From positions 13,732 to 77,731 of the forward strand of contig JAHDDO010000018.1 in the NCBI GenBank assembly GCA_020629315.1: a DNA stretch of 64,000 nt, given 5' to 3'. The notes beneath the pieces are model-generated. The model had not been told where the DNA came from. It saw only the letters and a program-made list of their open reading frames with translations, and searched no databases. Shown in pieces: positions 29,486 through 41,500 of this stretch. Source of the stretch: Saprospiraceae bacterium. GTDB lineage: Bacteria; Bacteroidota; Bacteroidia; Chitinophagales; Saprospiraceae. Made by a program: the position numbers and the translations under genes. How positions within the stretch are numbered: position 1 is the first letter of the stretch; the number at the start of each line of letters is the position of its first letter.

Positions 29486-31071
29486 TTTTTCTTGGATTGG
29501 TTATATGTTTTAACCATAGTTTTCATATTGATACCAGGTCCGGCAGATTTTCCAATTAGAAGTTTGCTAGGGCTTAATGATTTCGTTTCAATGTAATTTT
29601 TACCTATCCATGGACTCATCATTAACAAAAGAACAATACTGTAAATGGAAGCATGCTTAACCAAGGTAATCCCCTTTGGTAAATCACGGAACCACAAAAA
29701 AATCAGACCAATCCCGCCTACGCCTGTTAACACCCATTTTACACTATCCATACTCAAATGGTATTCACGCAGACCGCTTATGGCATCGAAATCCCCTATG
29801 ATAGTTATACCCATGAGAAACATAAACATGAAAAGGAATCCTAAATACCTATAATAAATAGTCCAAACGATAACGGCGAAGCTGAAAACCAAATATAGAT
29901 TTATCACTTTTATACTTGTGGCAAAACCGCACATAACTCCAAATAGAATTAAAAAGCGAATCCAATCTGTTCTTGCAAGCTGTGTTTGCTCATTTTTAGC
30001 AATGGACTTGTGTAACTTGATGAAGTCAAATAATACAAGAATGCTCGCGATTTGAAAAATTAAAAGTCCAAAGTCTACTTTCAATTCAATAAACATATGA
30101 TTAGCAACAGCTGGAATCATAGATACGAGCATAAGCACCAAAAGGGCTCTATTCTTAGTCAAATTAAGGTGATGTGTGCATAATTCATACAGACCCAGTA
30201 AGCAAATTATAAATGAACTAAAGGAAAGCATCAGCGTCACATAACTACTCTTAAAAACAACAAATCCTAAAGAAAGGTATAAAGACCAAGGGTAGGGCTG
30301 AAACCCTTCTATTAAACCTTGGTTTTGTTCTAACAAACTGCAAATGTTGATATAATAATTTCTGGAGTCAAAGCCTCCTGGAAAAGGAGCTAAATTGGTA
30401 ACAAAGTTAATAGCCAAGAAGAAGAGAAGTATAGTAAAAAAGAGGCTTCCTGACCAGTGATCGGTTTTCTTTGAAAATAGGCTAGCGTTAAACAAATTTG
30501 AAAATGTCCCGCCTAAGTCTTTATAAGATAGAGCAAAAGGCACAAGAAGGAAAGGCAAAACTATCCAAATATTTAGTAAGCCAACAGCAGCTATTAGCAA
30601 CAAGAAAGTACATTGGACAACCAAGCCAAAACTAGTCTCTAGAAAAACTGAGTTCGTTTTAATTAAAGCTTGTTTGATGGTTTTATTAATCCATCTTCCT
30701 GTGAAGAAAGCGGATAACCAACAAAAGGCGCAAGCTATGATTACACCTATTGATTTGAATAAAGCAATAAAAAGATAACTGGCATTGGCTTTAATACCAC
30801 CAAATTCAAAATTTGCCCAAATTATTGAAGCAATAAAAAATAAGAATAGGGTAATGGAGTGCCATACTTTCCATCTGCCACCGAATGGTACAGACTTTTG
30901 ATTACTACTTAAAAAGCTAATCGCACTAGCGGTTAGTAAAAAAAGGCTTAAAAGACCCGGAAATTTGAAGTGCTCGAAAGCCATGCTGTGCAAGAAATGT
31001 TTATTCGCATAGTCGAGCATGATTAACGTAGCCCAGAATACAGCAAAAACAACAACAAACGCTTTCTTCAT
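29482..31071 (-). CDS. Membrane protein, apparent N-terminal part of a GT-C-like glycosyltransferase
   Basis: From the ATG at 31071 (MKKAFVVVFAVFWATLIMLDYANKHF) the protein has about 529 residues and at least twelve hydrophobic segments. A periplasmic loop carries APFPGGFDSRNYYINICSLL and QGLIEGFQPYPWSLYLSLGF. The D-S-R/Y-Y arrangement after the first segments is typical of GT-C enzymes that use polyprenyl-phosphate sugars. The frame stops at ...NQSKKK right where the next frame opens. The alternative upstream start at 31113 gives a poor N-terminus with two Cys and was rejected. Confidence 0.6.
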   Translation of the reverse strand: MKKAFVVVFAVFWATLIMLDYANKHFLHSMAFEHFKFPGLLSLFLLTASAISFLSSNQKSVPFGGRWKVWHSITLFLFFIASIIWANFEFGGIKANASYLFIALFKSIGVIIACAFCWLSAFFTGRWINKTIKQALIKTNSVFLETSFGLVVQCTFLLLIAAVGLLNIWIVLPFLLVPFALSYKDLGGTFSNLFNASLFSKKTDHWSGSLFFTILLFFLAINFVTNLAPFPGGFDSRNYYINICSLLEQNQGLIEGFQPYPWSLYLSLGFVVFKSSYVTLMLSFSSFIICLLGLYELCTHHLNLTKNRALLVLMLVSMIPAVANHMFIELKVDFGLLIFQIASILVLFDFIKLHKSIAKNEQTQLARTDWIRFLILFGVMCGFATSIKVINLYLVFSFAVIVWTIYYRYLGFLFMFMFLMGITIIGDFDAISGLREYHLSMDSVKWVLTGVGGIGLIFLWFRDLPKGITLVKHASIYSIVLLLMMSPWIGKNYIETKSLSPSKLLIGKSAGPGINMKTMVKTYNQSKKK

Positions 31072-31124
31072 TACACAATAGTTGGTTCTAAACTCTACAC
31101 AATTCTGTGACACTAAAGGTAGTA

Positions 31125-31148
31125 AATTAGCCGTACGGCAAGCTAATT
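31125..31148. repeat. Inverted repeat between rlmI and the GT-C gene
   Basis: AATTAGC (31125-31131) and GCTAATT (31142-31148) form a perfect 7-base stem around a 10-base loop containing the palindrome CCGTACGG (31131-31138). It sits between the 3' end of the rlmI gene and the start of the next minus-strand gene. There is no T-run on the minus strand, so it is a weak terminator candidate or an operator. Confidence 0.35.
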
Positions 31149-31156
31149 AAAAACCA

Positions 31157-32317
31157 TTATTCTACATATAAGGATAATCCTTTTAAATAGTGTCCTTCTG
31201 GACAATAGATATTAACTGGATGGTCTGCTCCTTGGCTGAAGTATTTTAGTATTTGGATGTTTCTACCCGATATAATAGCGGCAGATCGAATGGTGTTTTC
31301 GAACAGATAAGGGTCTATTACTTGTGAACATGAGAATGTTAATAATCGGCCGCCTGGTTTTACTAAGCGCAATGCTGCAACATTTAGTCTTTGATACGCT
31401 TTGACTGCATTGTGTTTCTTTTTTTGACTCTTTGCAAATGCAGGTGGATCTACTATCATGATGTCAGTCGGTTCTAATGTATTATTCTCCAATATTTTCA
31501 TTACATCCGCTACTAAAAACTCATGGTTTTCATTTTGATTATTAAGGGCTGCGTTTTTTTTGGATTGAGCAATAGCCTCATCTGATATATCTACGGATGT
31601 TACCTTGGTGGCTCCACCTCTATGTGCATATATACTAAAGGCGCCAGTATAGCAAAACAAATTGCAAACATCCTTGCCCATGCTAATAGATTGTACATAA
31701 GATCTATTATCTCTTTGATCTAAGAAAAAACCAGTTTTTTGGCCTGAATGTACATTAACACAAAAGTCTAAATCGTTTTCCTTTATTATTACTTCAGGTT
31801 CAATGGCCTTTTGTGGTGCTATATCATTGGATTCCCAGGTCCCTACTATTCTTTCATGAATACTATAAGGAAGCCCATCCATTGTTTTCTCAATCCCTGC
31901 TAAAACCATGGATCGTAATGCGTAAATTCCTTCATTATGATATTGGACAACAATAGTAGTATCATATACATCAATAATAAGCCCAGGAATATTATCTCCT
32001 TCACCATGAATCCATCTAAAGGCATTTGTACGTTTAGTATGGACGCCCCATGAAGTTCTTTTTTGATATGCCTTTGCCAGTAATTTAGACCAGAACGATA
32101 TATCAATAGCCTGATCTTCAAAACTTATAATCCGAATACTTATAGAACTATCAGTATAATAGCCAATGCCACAAAAAAGACCATTAGCATTGCATACTCG
32201 GACAAGACTTCCTGCATTAACCGAGGAAGGTATATTTGCGATAGCTCCAGAAAACACCCAAGGGTGATATCTACGGATTGGTTTTTCCTTGCCTCTTTTC
32301 AGTGTTACATCTACCAT
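31157..32317 (-). CDS. rlmI: 23S rRNA (cytosine-C5)-methyltransferase, RlmI/RlmK family
   Basis: S-adenosylmethionine-dependent RNA methyltransferase. The 386-residue protein starts with a PUA-like domain (LKRGKEKPIRRYHPWVFSGAI, residues 5-75), a middle domain, and a Rossmann methyltransferase domain. That domain has GKDVCNLFCYTGAFSIYA, the acidic VDISDEAIAQ, and the motif DPPAFAKSQKKKHN. FFLDQRDNR before the SAM motif is typical of RlmI/YccW. It probably methylates a cytosine of 23S rRNA, but the exact base is inferred from the family. It is divergent from the giant surface protein. Confidence 0.87.
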   Translation of the reverse strand: MVDVTLKRGKEKPIRRYHPWVFSGAIANIPSSVNAGSLVRVCNANGLFCGIGYYTDSSISIRIISFEDQAIDISFWSKLLAKAYQKRTSWGVHTKRTNAFRWIHGEGDNIPGLIIDVYDTTIVVQYHNEGIYALRSMVLAGIEKTMDGLPYSIHERIVGTWESNDIAPQKAIEPEVIIKENDLDFCVNVHSGQKTGFFLDQRDNRSYVQSISMGKDVCNLFCYTGAFSIYAHRGGATKVTSVDISDEAIAQSKKNAALNNQNENHEFLVADVMKILENNTLEPTDIMIVDPPAFAKSQKKKHNAVKAYQRLNVAALRLVKPGGRLLTFSCSQVIDPYLFENTIRSAAIISGRNIQILKYFSQGADHPVNIYCPEGHYLKGLSLYVE

Positions 32318-32352
32318 AAAATAAACAAATAATATTTTTTTTTAATATATAT

Positions 32353-32382
32353 GTGCTAAGTTTAAAATACTTTATATATTTG
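32353..32382 (+). promoter_or_regulatory. Promoter for the giant surface protein
   Basis: TATATTTG (32375-32382) is an exact TAnnTTTG box, and GTG lies 19 bases upstream in place of TTG. The leader would be about 120 bases, long for this window, and contains a hairpin at 32460-32476. Confidence 0.5.
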
Positions 32383-32459
32383 CATTAATTGTAATGGGAC
32401 TTTTTAGTCTAATTACATTCCAAAACCGAACACAAACATACCCATCCCGCAGTAAACGC

Positions 32460-32476
32460 GAGCCAATGCTTGGCTC
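32460..32476 (+). promoter_or_regulatory. Hairpin in the leader of the giant surface protein
   Basis: GAGCCAA (32460-32466) and TTGGCTC (32470-32476) form a perfect 7-base stem with a 3-base loop, 33 bases before the start codon. It is followed by ATAAGTTTTACAA, too few T for a firm terminator. It may stabilise the very long message or act as a weak attenuator. Confidence 0.4.
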
Positions 32477-32508
32477 ATAAGTTTTACAATTAATAACTAA
32501 GGTTTAAA

Positions 32509-35500
32509 ATGAGGAAACTAACGCTTACACTTTTAAGGTATGTATGTACTTTATCAATAGTGATCCTATCTTGTACTATTTCACAAGAGCTCTCAGCTCA
32601 GTGTGATAGTGGCACATTAAGCGGATCTGTATTCGAGGATTATAATGCAGATGGAAATAATGTGGGAGAACCGGGACTCGGTAATGTCTTGGTGTCAATC
32701 TTTGATTTCGAAAATAATCTTATCAGTCAAACTATTACCTCCGGTAATGGTGATTTCTCATTTACAGGATTAGTAGATGGTGATGAATATCGGATTGAGT
32801 TTGATTATGCTTCGGATTACAATGTTACATTTCAGGGAGGTAATAGTGGCACTGAAATCCAATTTGGTGAAGTACCTTTTTGTGATGTCACTTTAGGTTT
32901 GTCCTTGGCGCCAGAGCTATGTGATAACGATCCTGATATTTTTCTTACTTGCTTCGCTAATGAAATAGGAGGCGCAGGAGCTGATGCTTCTACTATAGTA
33001 GGAGTAAATTATGGTTTTACCAGTGGTTCCAGTGTAAGAGTTTTAGCAGATAAAAATGAAACAGGTTCCATATGGGGTCTTGCTTATGATAAGACAGCAA
33101 GTACTTTGTATAGTGCAGCATTTGTAAAACAACATGCTGCATTAACCAATGATGGGCATGATGCAATATTTGTAACTAATAATGTATCTGGATCCGCTTC
33201 TACAAGCTTATTTACTACGCTTTCATCTTTGGGACAACCTTCAGGTGTATTAACTACTACGGATGTATTAGATTGTGAATACAGCAAACAAGTTGGTAAG
33301 ATAGGGTTAGGTGGCTTGGTTTTATCACCAGATAAGCAGTATCTCTATGTGGCTAATTTGTTTAATAATACAGTGGTGAAGATAGATGTTGCAAATCCAA
33401 CAGCAGCTACAACACAAAGCTTCAATGTGCCAACAAGCTGTGCAGATGAGAGAATATTTGCATTAGAAATGTATAATGGTAAATTATACATTGGTGCTAC
33501 TTGTACAGCAGAAAGTACGCAGTCTTCATTAAATTCTGAGGCCTTGGTTTATGAGATGAATTTAGCTAGCAATACGATCAATTTAGTATTCAGAACTAAT
33601 GAGATTAAAGGTTATTGGCAAAATGACCCAGCTAGTTTCCAAACAGGCCAATGGTTGACCGATTTAGGTTTCAGTGATGAAGGTTTTATGATTCTAGGTT
33701 TAAGCGATAGGCTGGGCCATACATATTGTAACCTTTCAAATGATAGCCGATTGGATCAGCAGTTTGGTGATATTTTGGTGGCATGGAACAACAATGGTAC
33801 TTGGACTTTAGAAAGTAACGGATCAGCAGGCGCATATTCAGGTTCAGGTGTTGGCAACGGTCAAGGACCTGGTGGAGGTGAGTTTTTTGGCGATGATTAT
33901 TGGATTACAAATCCAAACTATCACCCTGAAGTAAATCTAGGTAGCTTTTATATCCATCCAAATACTGGACAGATCGTTACGGCTGTTTTTGATCCTATAA
34001 CTGATTCTTATTCAGGAGGTTTACATAGATACCGAACCGATAATGGAGATAAAGTCTCAGCCATTCAGCTATACAGAAGAGATCCTTTGACGAACTTTGG
34101 TAAGGCAAGTGGCTTTGGTAATATAATTGGTGCTTGCGATCCTGCAGAAATAGAAATTGGAAACTTTGTGTGGGAAGATGACAATGGGAATGGTGTTCAA
34201 GATGGAGCTGAAGCTCCTTTAGAAGATGTAACGGTTCTTATTTACGATGAATCGTGCAATGTGATTGGTCAGACCCAAACCGATGAAAAAGGTAATTACT
34301 ACTTTAATAATAGTAATGTCGATGTTGATGGAGATGGCGTTTTTGATGGCTTAAGCAAAGATGCTTGCTATTACATAACCTTGGATTATTCCAATTATGA
34401 TGATATTGCAAAACTATATTCTTTTGGCGATGATTTTTATATCATTACACAAAATGTAGCAGGAAGCAGAACAAATTCGGATTATGTAGAGGTCGAGGAT
34501 GTTTGTCCATTATTAGATGGAAAACATGCTATTAAAGTAACAACAACGGATATAGTTTCTACAGACTATACGTTTGATATTGGCTTAAAATTACCAGAAA
34601 TCTTTGATCTTGCTTTGAAGAAAATCCTAGTCGGAAACTTATATAAGCGTTTAGGAGATACAGCAACATTCGAGATTTCGATATATAATCAAGGTGAGGT
34701 TATAGCAGAAGAAGTAACCATTACAGATTATATTCCTGATGGATTAATTTTTGATCCTAGTCTGAATCCAGATTGGGTTCATGACCCATCAACAAGTTCA
34801 GCGAAAACTAAATATGAAAATTTATTATTCCCGAATAACAGCACCAATGTCTACATAAACTTGATCGTTTCTACGGCAAGGGCATTTGAAGACTATGTAA
34901 ACAGAGCTGAAATCTCTGGAGCGATCGATTATTTTGGTGACCCTGGGCAAGACATCGATTCTGTGCCTGATGATGACAATACTAATGACAATGGAGGTGT
35001 TGTAACGTCTATTACAGATGATTTATTGACTGGAAATGGTACTGATGATGAAGATGACGAAGATCCAGCACGGGTTTTAATCCTAGATTTGGCCTTGCGA
35101 AAATTAGTAGTAGGAAGTGATATAGTTAAAGCGGGTGATGAAGTAACTTTTGATATTATTGTATTCAATCAAGGGTTTGTAGATGTAGAAGAGTTTTACA
35201 TTGCAGATTATCTAAACCCTAACTTTGAATTTGTTGCAGCATCAAACCCAGGTTGGGTAAATAATAGCGGTATACTAGAATATCACCATACAAGTACATT
35301 GGCATTTGGTGATAACATTTCTATTCCAATAACGCTAAAAGTAAATGACGATTATACTGAAGGACCATTGTATAATTATGCAGAGGTGTCTACTTTCGGC
35401 ATAAATGATCCTGCAGGTATGAATATTGATTTTGATTCAACACCTGATAGTGATGAGTCAAATGATCAAGGAGCAAATCCTGATGATATAACAGATAATT

Positions 35501-38500
35501 TAATTTCAGATCACAACGAGATTGATGAGGACGATCATGATGTGGCCATAGTTTTTACTAGTTATTTCGATTTGGCATTAACCAAGTCATCTGAACAAAA
35601 AATATTTGAAGTAGGTGATATAGTTGAATTTGATATTAACATAACAAATCAAGGAAGTATCCCAGCGAATAATATCAGAGTGGTAGATTATCTACCTTCG
35701 GGTACGGCATTGGTTGATGACAATTGGAGTCTAGTAGGCGGCAATGCCGTCAGAAACATTGTAATTCCAGGAGGGTTGCAGCCTTACCAAACCTTCCACA
35801 CTACCATTGAGTTAGAAGTTTTACCAAGCTATAATGGTATCATATTGGTAAACTTTGCAGAAATAGCCTATGCTGAAGATAATGATGGGAATGACTTATC
35901 AAATTTTGATATTGATTCAAGTCCAGATGCTAACAATTCAAATGATATGGGAGGTCAACCAGGATCTTCGTTTGATGACTTCTTAATGGGTAACGGAACA
36001 GATGATGAAGATGACCATGATCCTGCTGCATTATATACAGTGTTAGTCGATATAACAGATCCTTGTGAATGCTTAGGAAATGCGACAGAGGCAGGTAATG
36101 GCCAATTTTCAGAAGAAATTACAATAACAGCACCTAGTGATCAAACATGGTTTGTAGTGCAAGCCATTGGGTTTTATGACCTCACTAGCCCTGCACCTCC
36201 AGCACCTCCAATTCCATACCTGACAGGTTCAGCAAATCCAATTGCTGAGTTTCCTAATGGAGATGGCACGAGCAGATACGTGTTACAAGGTATTCATATA
36301 GATGGTGAAGGATTTACCATTCAGTTTTCCAACTTAGATGGATATTTTGCCTTGTTCGAATCAGAAGGTTGTGAATATGACGATTCTCCAGTTGATAACT
36401 TTGGTGTAAGCTCTGTTTGTGTAAATTCTGAAGCAGATTATGCAGTGGAAGCGGTTCCAGGTTGTACATACACTTGGACATTACCTGATGGTGGTGGATC
36501 TTTCGTAGGCCCTAATACTGGCAATATGGTAACCGTAGCTTGGGGTGCATTAATTGGTGACTACAATGTAGTAGCAACCCCTTCTTGTGGTGCTATAGGT
36601 TGTGTTTCACCGGGTTCATTAAATGTATCAGTGGGTGCGGTTGACGGAGCCATTTCATGTTTGCATAATGTGAATATTTCCTTGGGTCAAGATTGTGAGA
36701 CAGAAGTTACTCCCGAAACTATCCTAGCAGGAAATCCTACGACTAACGCATCATACGGAATCATGTTAACGGATGCACATGGAAATGCTAGACCAGATAA
36801 CTATGTAGATCTATCTGATATCGGAGAAAGCTTAATGGCTAAACTCATAGATGGATGTTCAGGTAATTCTTGTTGGGCTAATATCACCGTTGAGGATAAA
36901 TTGCCTCCTGTGGTTGATTGCTCAGACATAGTAGTTCCATGCTACGCAGTAGATACGTATGAGCCTATTCATTATGATAATTGTACAGATGCTACCGTAG
37001 AGCTACTTGAAGAGACCGTTACACCTCTTCATTGTGAGCCAGAATATATTAAAGAAGTAACAAGAACATACCAAGCTTGGGATGCATTTGGAAATACTTC
37101 TGAACCTTGCAGTCAACTTATAAGAGTTAAAAGGCTTGATTTCGATTTGATCGAGTTACCAGATGATTTTGAAGTGGAAGATGAATCTCACTTGATTTGT
37201 TCAGAAGTGATGTATGATGAAGATGGCTATCCGAGTTTAGAGCAAACAGGTGTCCCTACAATTTATGGTGAGCCTATATATCCAGATTTTGACTTCTACT
37301 GTAATGCAGCCGTTGAGGTAAGTACAGTATTGGTAAATGAGGATGGTTGTGTTCGAAAATATATGCGAACATGGACTATTTACGAGGCATGGTGTACGGT
37401 AGGTGTCATTGAAGAATATACACAAGTAATAGAGGTAGCTGATTTCGAAGATCCTACAATTGTATGTCCAGAAGGGATGGAAGTATATACTAGCGGCAAT
37501 ACGTGTTCAGCTGAAATAGAATTTGAAGCGCCAACCGTTTCTGATGATTGCTCATCGATTCTAGATATAGATATTAACTACCCAGGTGGGTTCATAAATA
37601 ATTGGACTAATGAAACTATAACATTAGAGCCAGGAACACATGCCATCACATATACTGTATATGATGCATGTTTAAATAGCGCTAGCTGCTCTATTAATAT
37701 TGAAGTTGTAGATGCAACACCTCCGGTTGCGGTTTGTGATGAATTTACAGTAGTTAGTTTAAATAGTACAGGCATGGTTAAAGTGCCAGCAGCTGCATTC
37801 GATGATGGTAGTTTTGATGATTGTTATCTCACTACCTATCTAGCAAGAAGAATGGATAATGATAGTTGTGATTGTAATATTCCAACATTCTCTGATCTAA
37901 CCTATTTGGGCGATCATAATGGACATTACTATTACTTATCTCAAGAGCCAAGAAGTGCACAAGCAGCTACTAGATTAGCAGAAGCGTATGGCGGTTATTT
38001 GGCATGGATTGACAATGCAGAAGAAAATGATTGGCTACATGCACAGGTTAATGATATGATGGCCACTGATTATTTAATCGGTCTTTCTGATGCATCACAC
38101 GAAGGTGATTTCAGATGGCCAGGACATAATCTAGTGAATTATACAAATTGGGCACCATCAGAGCCATCAACTATTGGAGATTATGTTGTGCATCAAGAGT
38201 CTAATGATTGGGCTGTAATTAATGAATTTGAAGATGAATATTATTTCGTAGTTGAAATTACAGATATCTGTGGATGGAGCGAATATGTTCAATTCTGTTG
38301 CTCAGATGCAGGACATGAGCATATGGTTGGCTTTAGAGTAATGGATAAGTCAGGCTTTTATAATAACTGCATGGTAAATGCAGAAATTCAAGATAAAGTA
38401 TCTCCAGAAGTAGTGTGTCCTCCGAATCAAGATGTAGAATGTGGAGATTTCATAAACTTTGATGATCTCACATCTCAATTTGGAATGGCTACAGCTACGG

Positions 38501-41500
38501 ATGCTTGCGGTGCAGAAGTCACATATGTTGAAGAGGTGAATATTGACCAATGTAATGTTGGAACCATTGAAATAATATTTACAGCATCAGATTCTGTGAA
38601 TTCTTCAACATGTACGCAGCTAATTACAATAAGTAATTCAGATCCATTTGGATTAAGCGATATCACATGGCCAAGAGATACAAGCTTTACTAGCACATGT
38701 ACGTCTACTGAGTTACATCCATCAAACCTGGATACATTATACAGCTATCCTGTGTTGGATGATGATGCATGTGATTTCGTCGGTAGAACGTTTACAGATG
38801 AAGTGTTCTCGTTTGACGATTCAGGAGTCGCTTGTTTCAAAATTTTGAGAACATGGACAGTTATAGATTGGTGTCAAGTGGATCAAGATCCAAGTTTTGA
38901 ACCTTGGACCTATCATCAAACATTTAAGATTAACAACTTTATGGCTCCGACCATTTCTACGGTAGCACCTCCAGATACTATTTGTTCATTTGATCAAGAT
39001 TGTGGTGATGAATTATTAGACTTCAGTTTTACTTTCGGAGACGATTGTACACCAGCAAGTTCATTGCAATGGAGTTATACTATTGATACTAACTCTGTAT
39101 TCTTTGTTGCAGATAGTGGTGCGGGTAGCATGCTAGATATTATGGCAAGTTTCCCATTAGGAGAGCATAGTGTAGTTGTAAATGTAGAAGACATGTGTGG
39201 AAATGTTGCTGATACATCCTTCACATTTGTTTTGTCAAATTGTAAAAACCCAACTGCGTACTGTGTGGATGGACTTGCAGTGGCTTTAACGTGTATGGAT
39301 TTAGATAATGATGGTACAGTAGATGCTGAGATGGCTACTATATATCCATACATGATTGATGCCGGCAGTGAAGCGGCTTGTGATCAAGACTTTGAGATTT
39401 ACTTTGAAGGTGATTTAGATTCCTTAGTATTTGACTGTTCGAATAAAGGCACTGAAATAGTAACCTTAGTAGTCGAAGATGAAAATGGAAATACAAGTGA
39501 ATGTCATGTTGAGGTAGAAGTTCAAGATAATGATAATGGATGCCAGATTTGTAAAGAATTTGATTTAGCCTTATTCAAAACGTATGTAAGCCCATCTCCA
39601 ATTACAGGTTATGATGTACCACATACGTATCAGATAAATGTGATTAACCAAGGGCTAGAAACAGCTTACAATGTATCTGTTTCAGATTACATTCCAGAAG
39701 GGTATGCATTTATTGACGGTGTAAACCCTGGCTGGACGATTGATGCTACAGGCGATTTGGCAACGTATATGGTTCCTGATTCTATTGTTCCGGGTCAGAC
39801 AGTTAGTTTCAACATTGTACTAGACTTCTTAGCTGTAGAATTACCCGACGACAGAACGTGGTACAATGAAGCCGAGATAACAACATTTACGGATATCGAT
39901 GGAATGGAATTTAGTGATGTGGATAGTGATCCAGATAACGATCCAGATAATGACAATGATGTAGAGATTGGTAGTGATGACGATAACGAAATTAATGGTG
40001 ATCCTGGAGATCCAGAAGTGTCTGATGATGAAGATGATAATGATGTAGCAGGTCCTAATTTCATAGATTTAGCATTGCGTAAAACCATTGCTGAAGAACA
40101 AGAAGAGCCATACAGCTATGGTGATATTATCACTTTCAATATAGAAGTAATAAATCAAGGTGCTGAAACAGTAGATTCGTACACTGTTACAGACTATCTG
40201 CCATGCGGATTCAGTTTTATAGGTCCTCCTGCTACTTGGGCTCCAAGTGGTGATAATCTAACGACTACGGTAACTGATCCTATAGCACCAGGTGAAATTG
40301 ATACATTAACTATAATTGTTTCTGTGGTCCAATGTACTGATGAAGGCGCATACAGAAACATTGCGGAAATTAGCACGGATGATGGAGATGATATAGATAG
40401 TACTACTGATGATGATCCTGACAATGATCCTGAAGAAGATGACGAGGTAAATGATCCAGATGATGAAGATGATCATGATCCAGAGGAAATAGAAATTTAT
40501 GACCTTGCATTGATAAAGACAATTGTATCTGAAGGTCCTTTTGGTCCAGGTGACGATGTTACATTTGAGATTTTGGTAATTAATCAAGGTAACGTTTTAG
40601 CTTCTGATATAACGGTAACAGATTATATTCCAGATGATATGACTCTTACTATTGGAAATACTGATTTCTTTAATGATTTGAGTAATCCTGGAACTGCTGC
40701 TGCCTTTGTTCAGAATCTAGCAGCTGGCGATACAGCAACCTTAAGTATCACATTAACTATCGACGATGATTTTATGGGAGATAGTATCACCAATTGGGCA
40801 GAGATTAGTGAAGATGATGGTGAAGATGCAGATAGTGATCCTGATGCTGATAATGGCGAGGAAACAGAAAGTCCAGAAGATGACACAGTCAATAATGAAA
40901 ATGATGACGAAGATGATCATGATCCAGCAGTGGTCGATGTAGAGCAAATCTATGACCTTGCCTTGTCAAAGATATTAACGACCACAGGGATGCCGCAACC
41001 AGGCGAAGATGTGTCATTCCAAGTAATTGTAGAAAATCAAGGAACTCTGGATGCTAGTAATGTTGAGATTACCGATTATATCCCAGCAGGGACAAGCCTG
41101 GCGGGAGGTGACTTTGTTACTGATCCAACAGATGCTAGTCAGGCTGTTGCAACCATAGGTTCACTACCTGCTGGCGCAACTGTAACATTAGATATTACCT
41201 TAAATATTAATCTTGATTTTGCAGGTTCTAGCTTTACTAACTGGGCTGAAATTAGTGCAGATGATGGTGATGATATAGATAGTACTCCTAATGATGACAA
41301 CTTTAGCGAGCCAGGGGAGACAGATGATTTATTAGATGATAATGTGGTTACGGAAGACGGTATGGATGGCGGAGATGAAGATGATCACGATCCAGCATTC
41401 GTATTGTTATGTGAAGTAGCAGTGGTAGCAACAAACAATGGTCCTATCTGTGAAGGAGAGACAGTGACCTTAATGGAAACTGGAGGCGAAGCTACATCAT

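Noticed and set aside
31072-31113. N-terminal extension of the GT-C-like protein to 31113
   Set aside because: The extra 14 residues (MSQNCVEFRTNYCV) precede a natural MKKAFVVVF membrane start at 31071 and do not look like a signal or soluble domain.
39795-40088. Several long minus-strand frames opposite the giant gene (Ser-rich peptides)
   Set aside because: They mirror Asp-rich codons (GAT/GAC) of the real protein, and read as low-complexity Ser/Ile runs with no start context.
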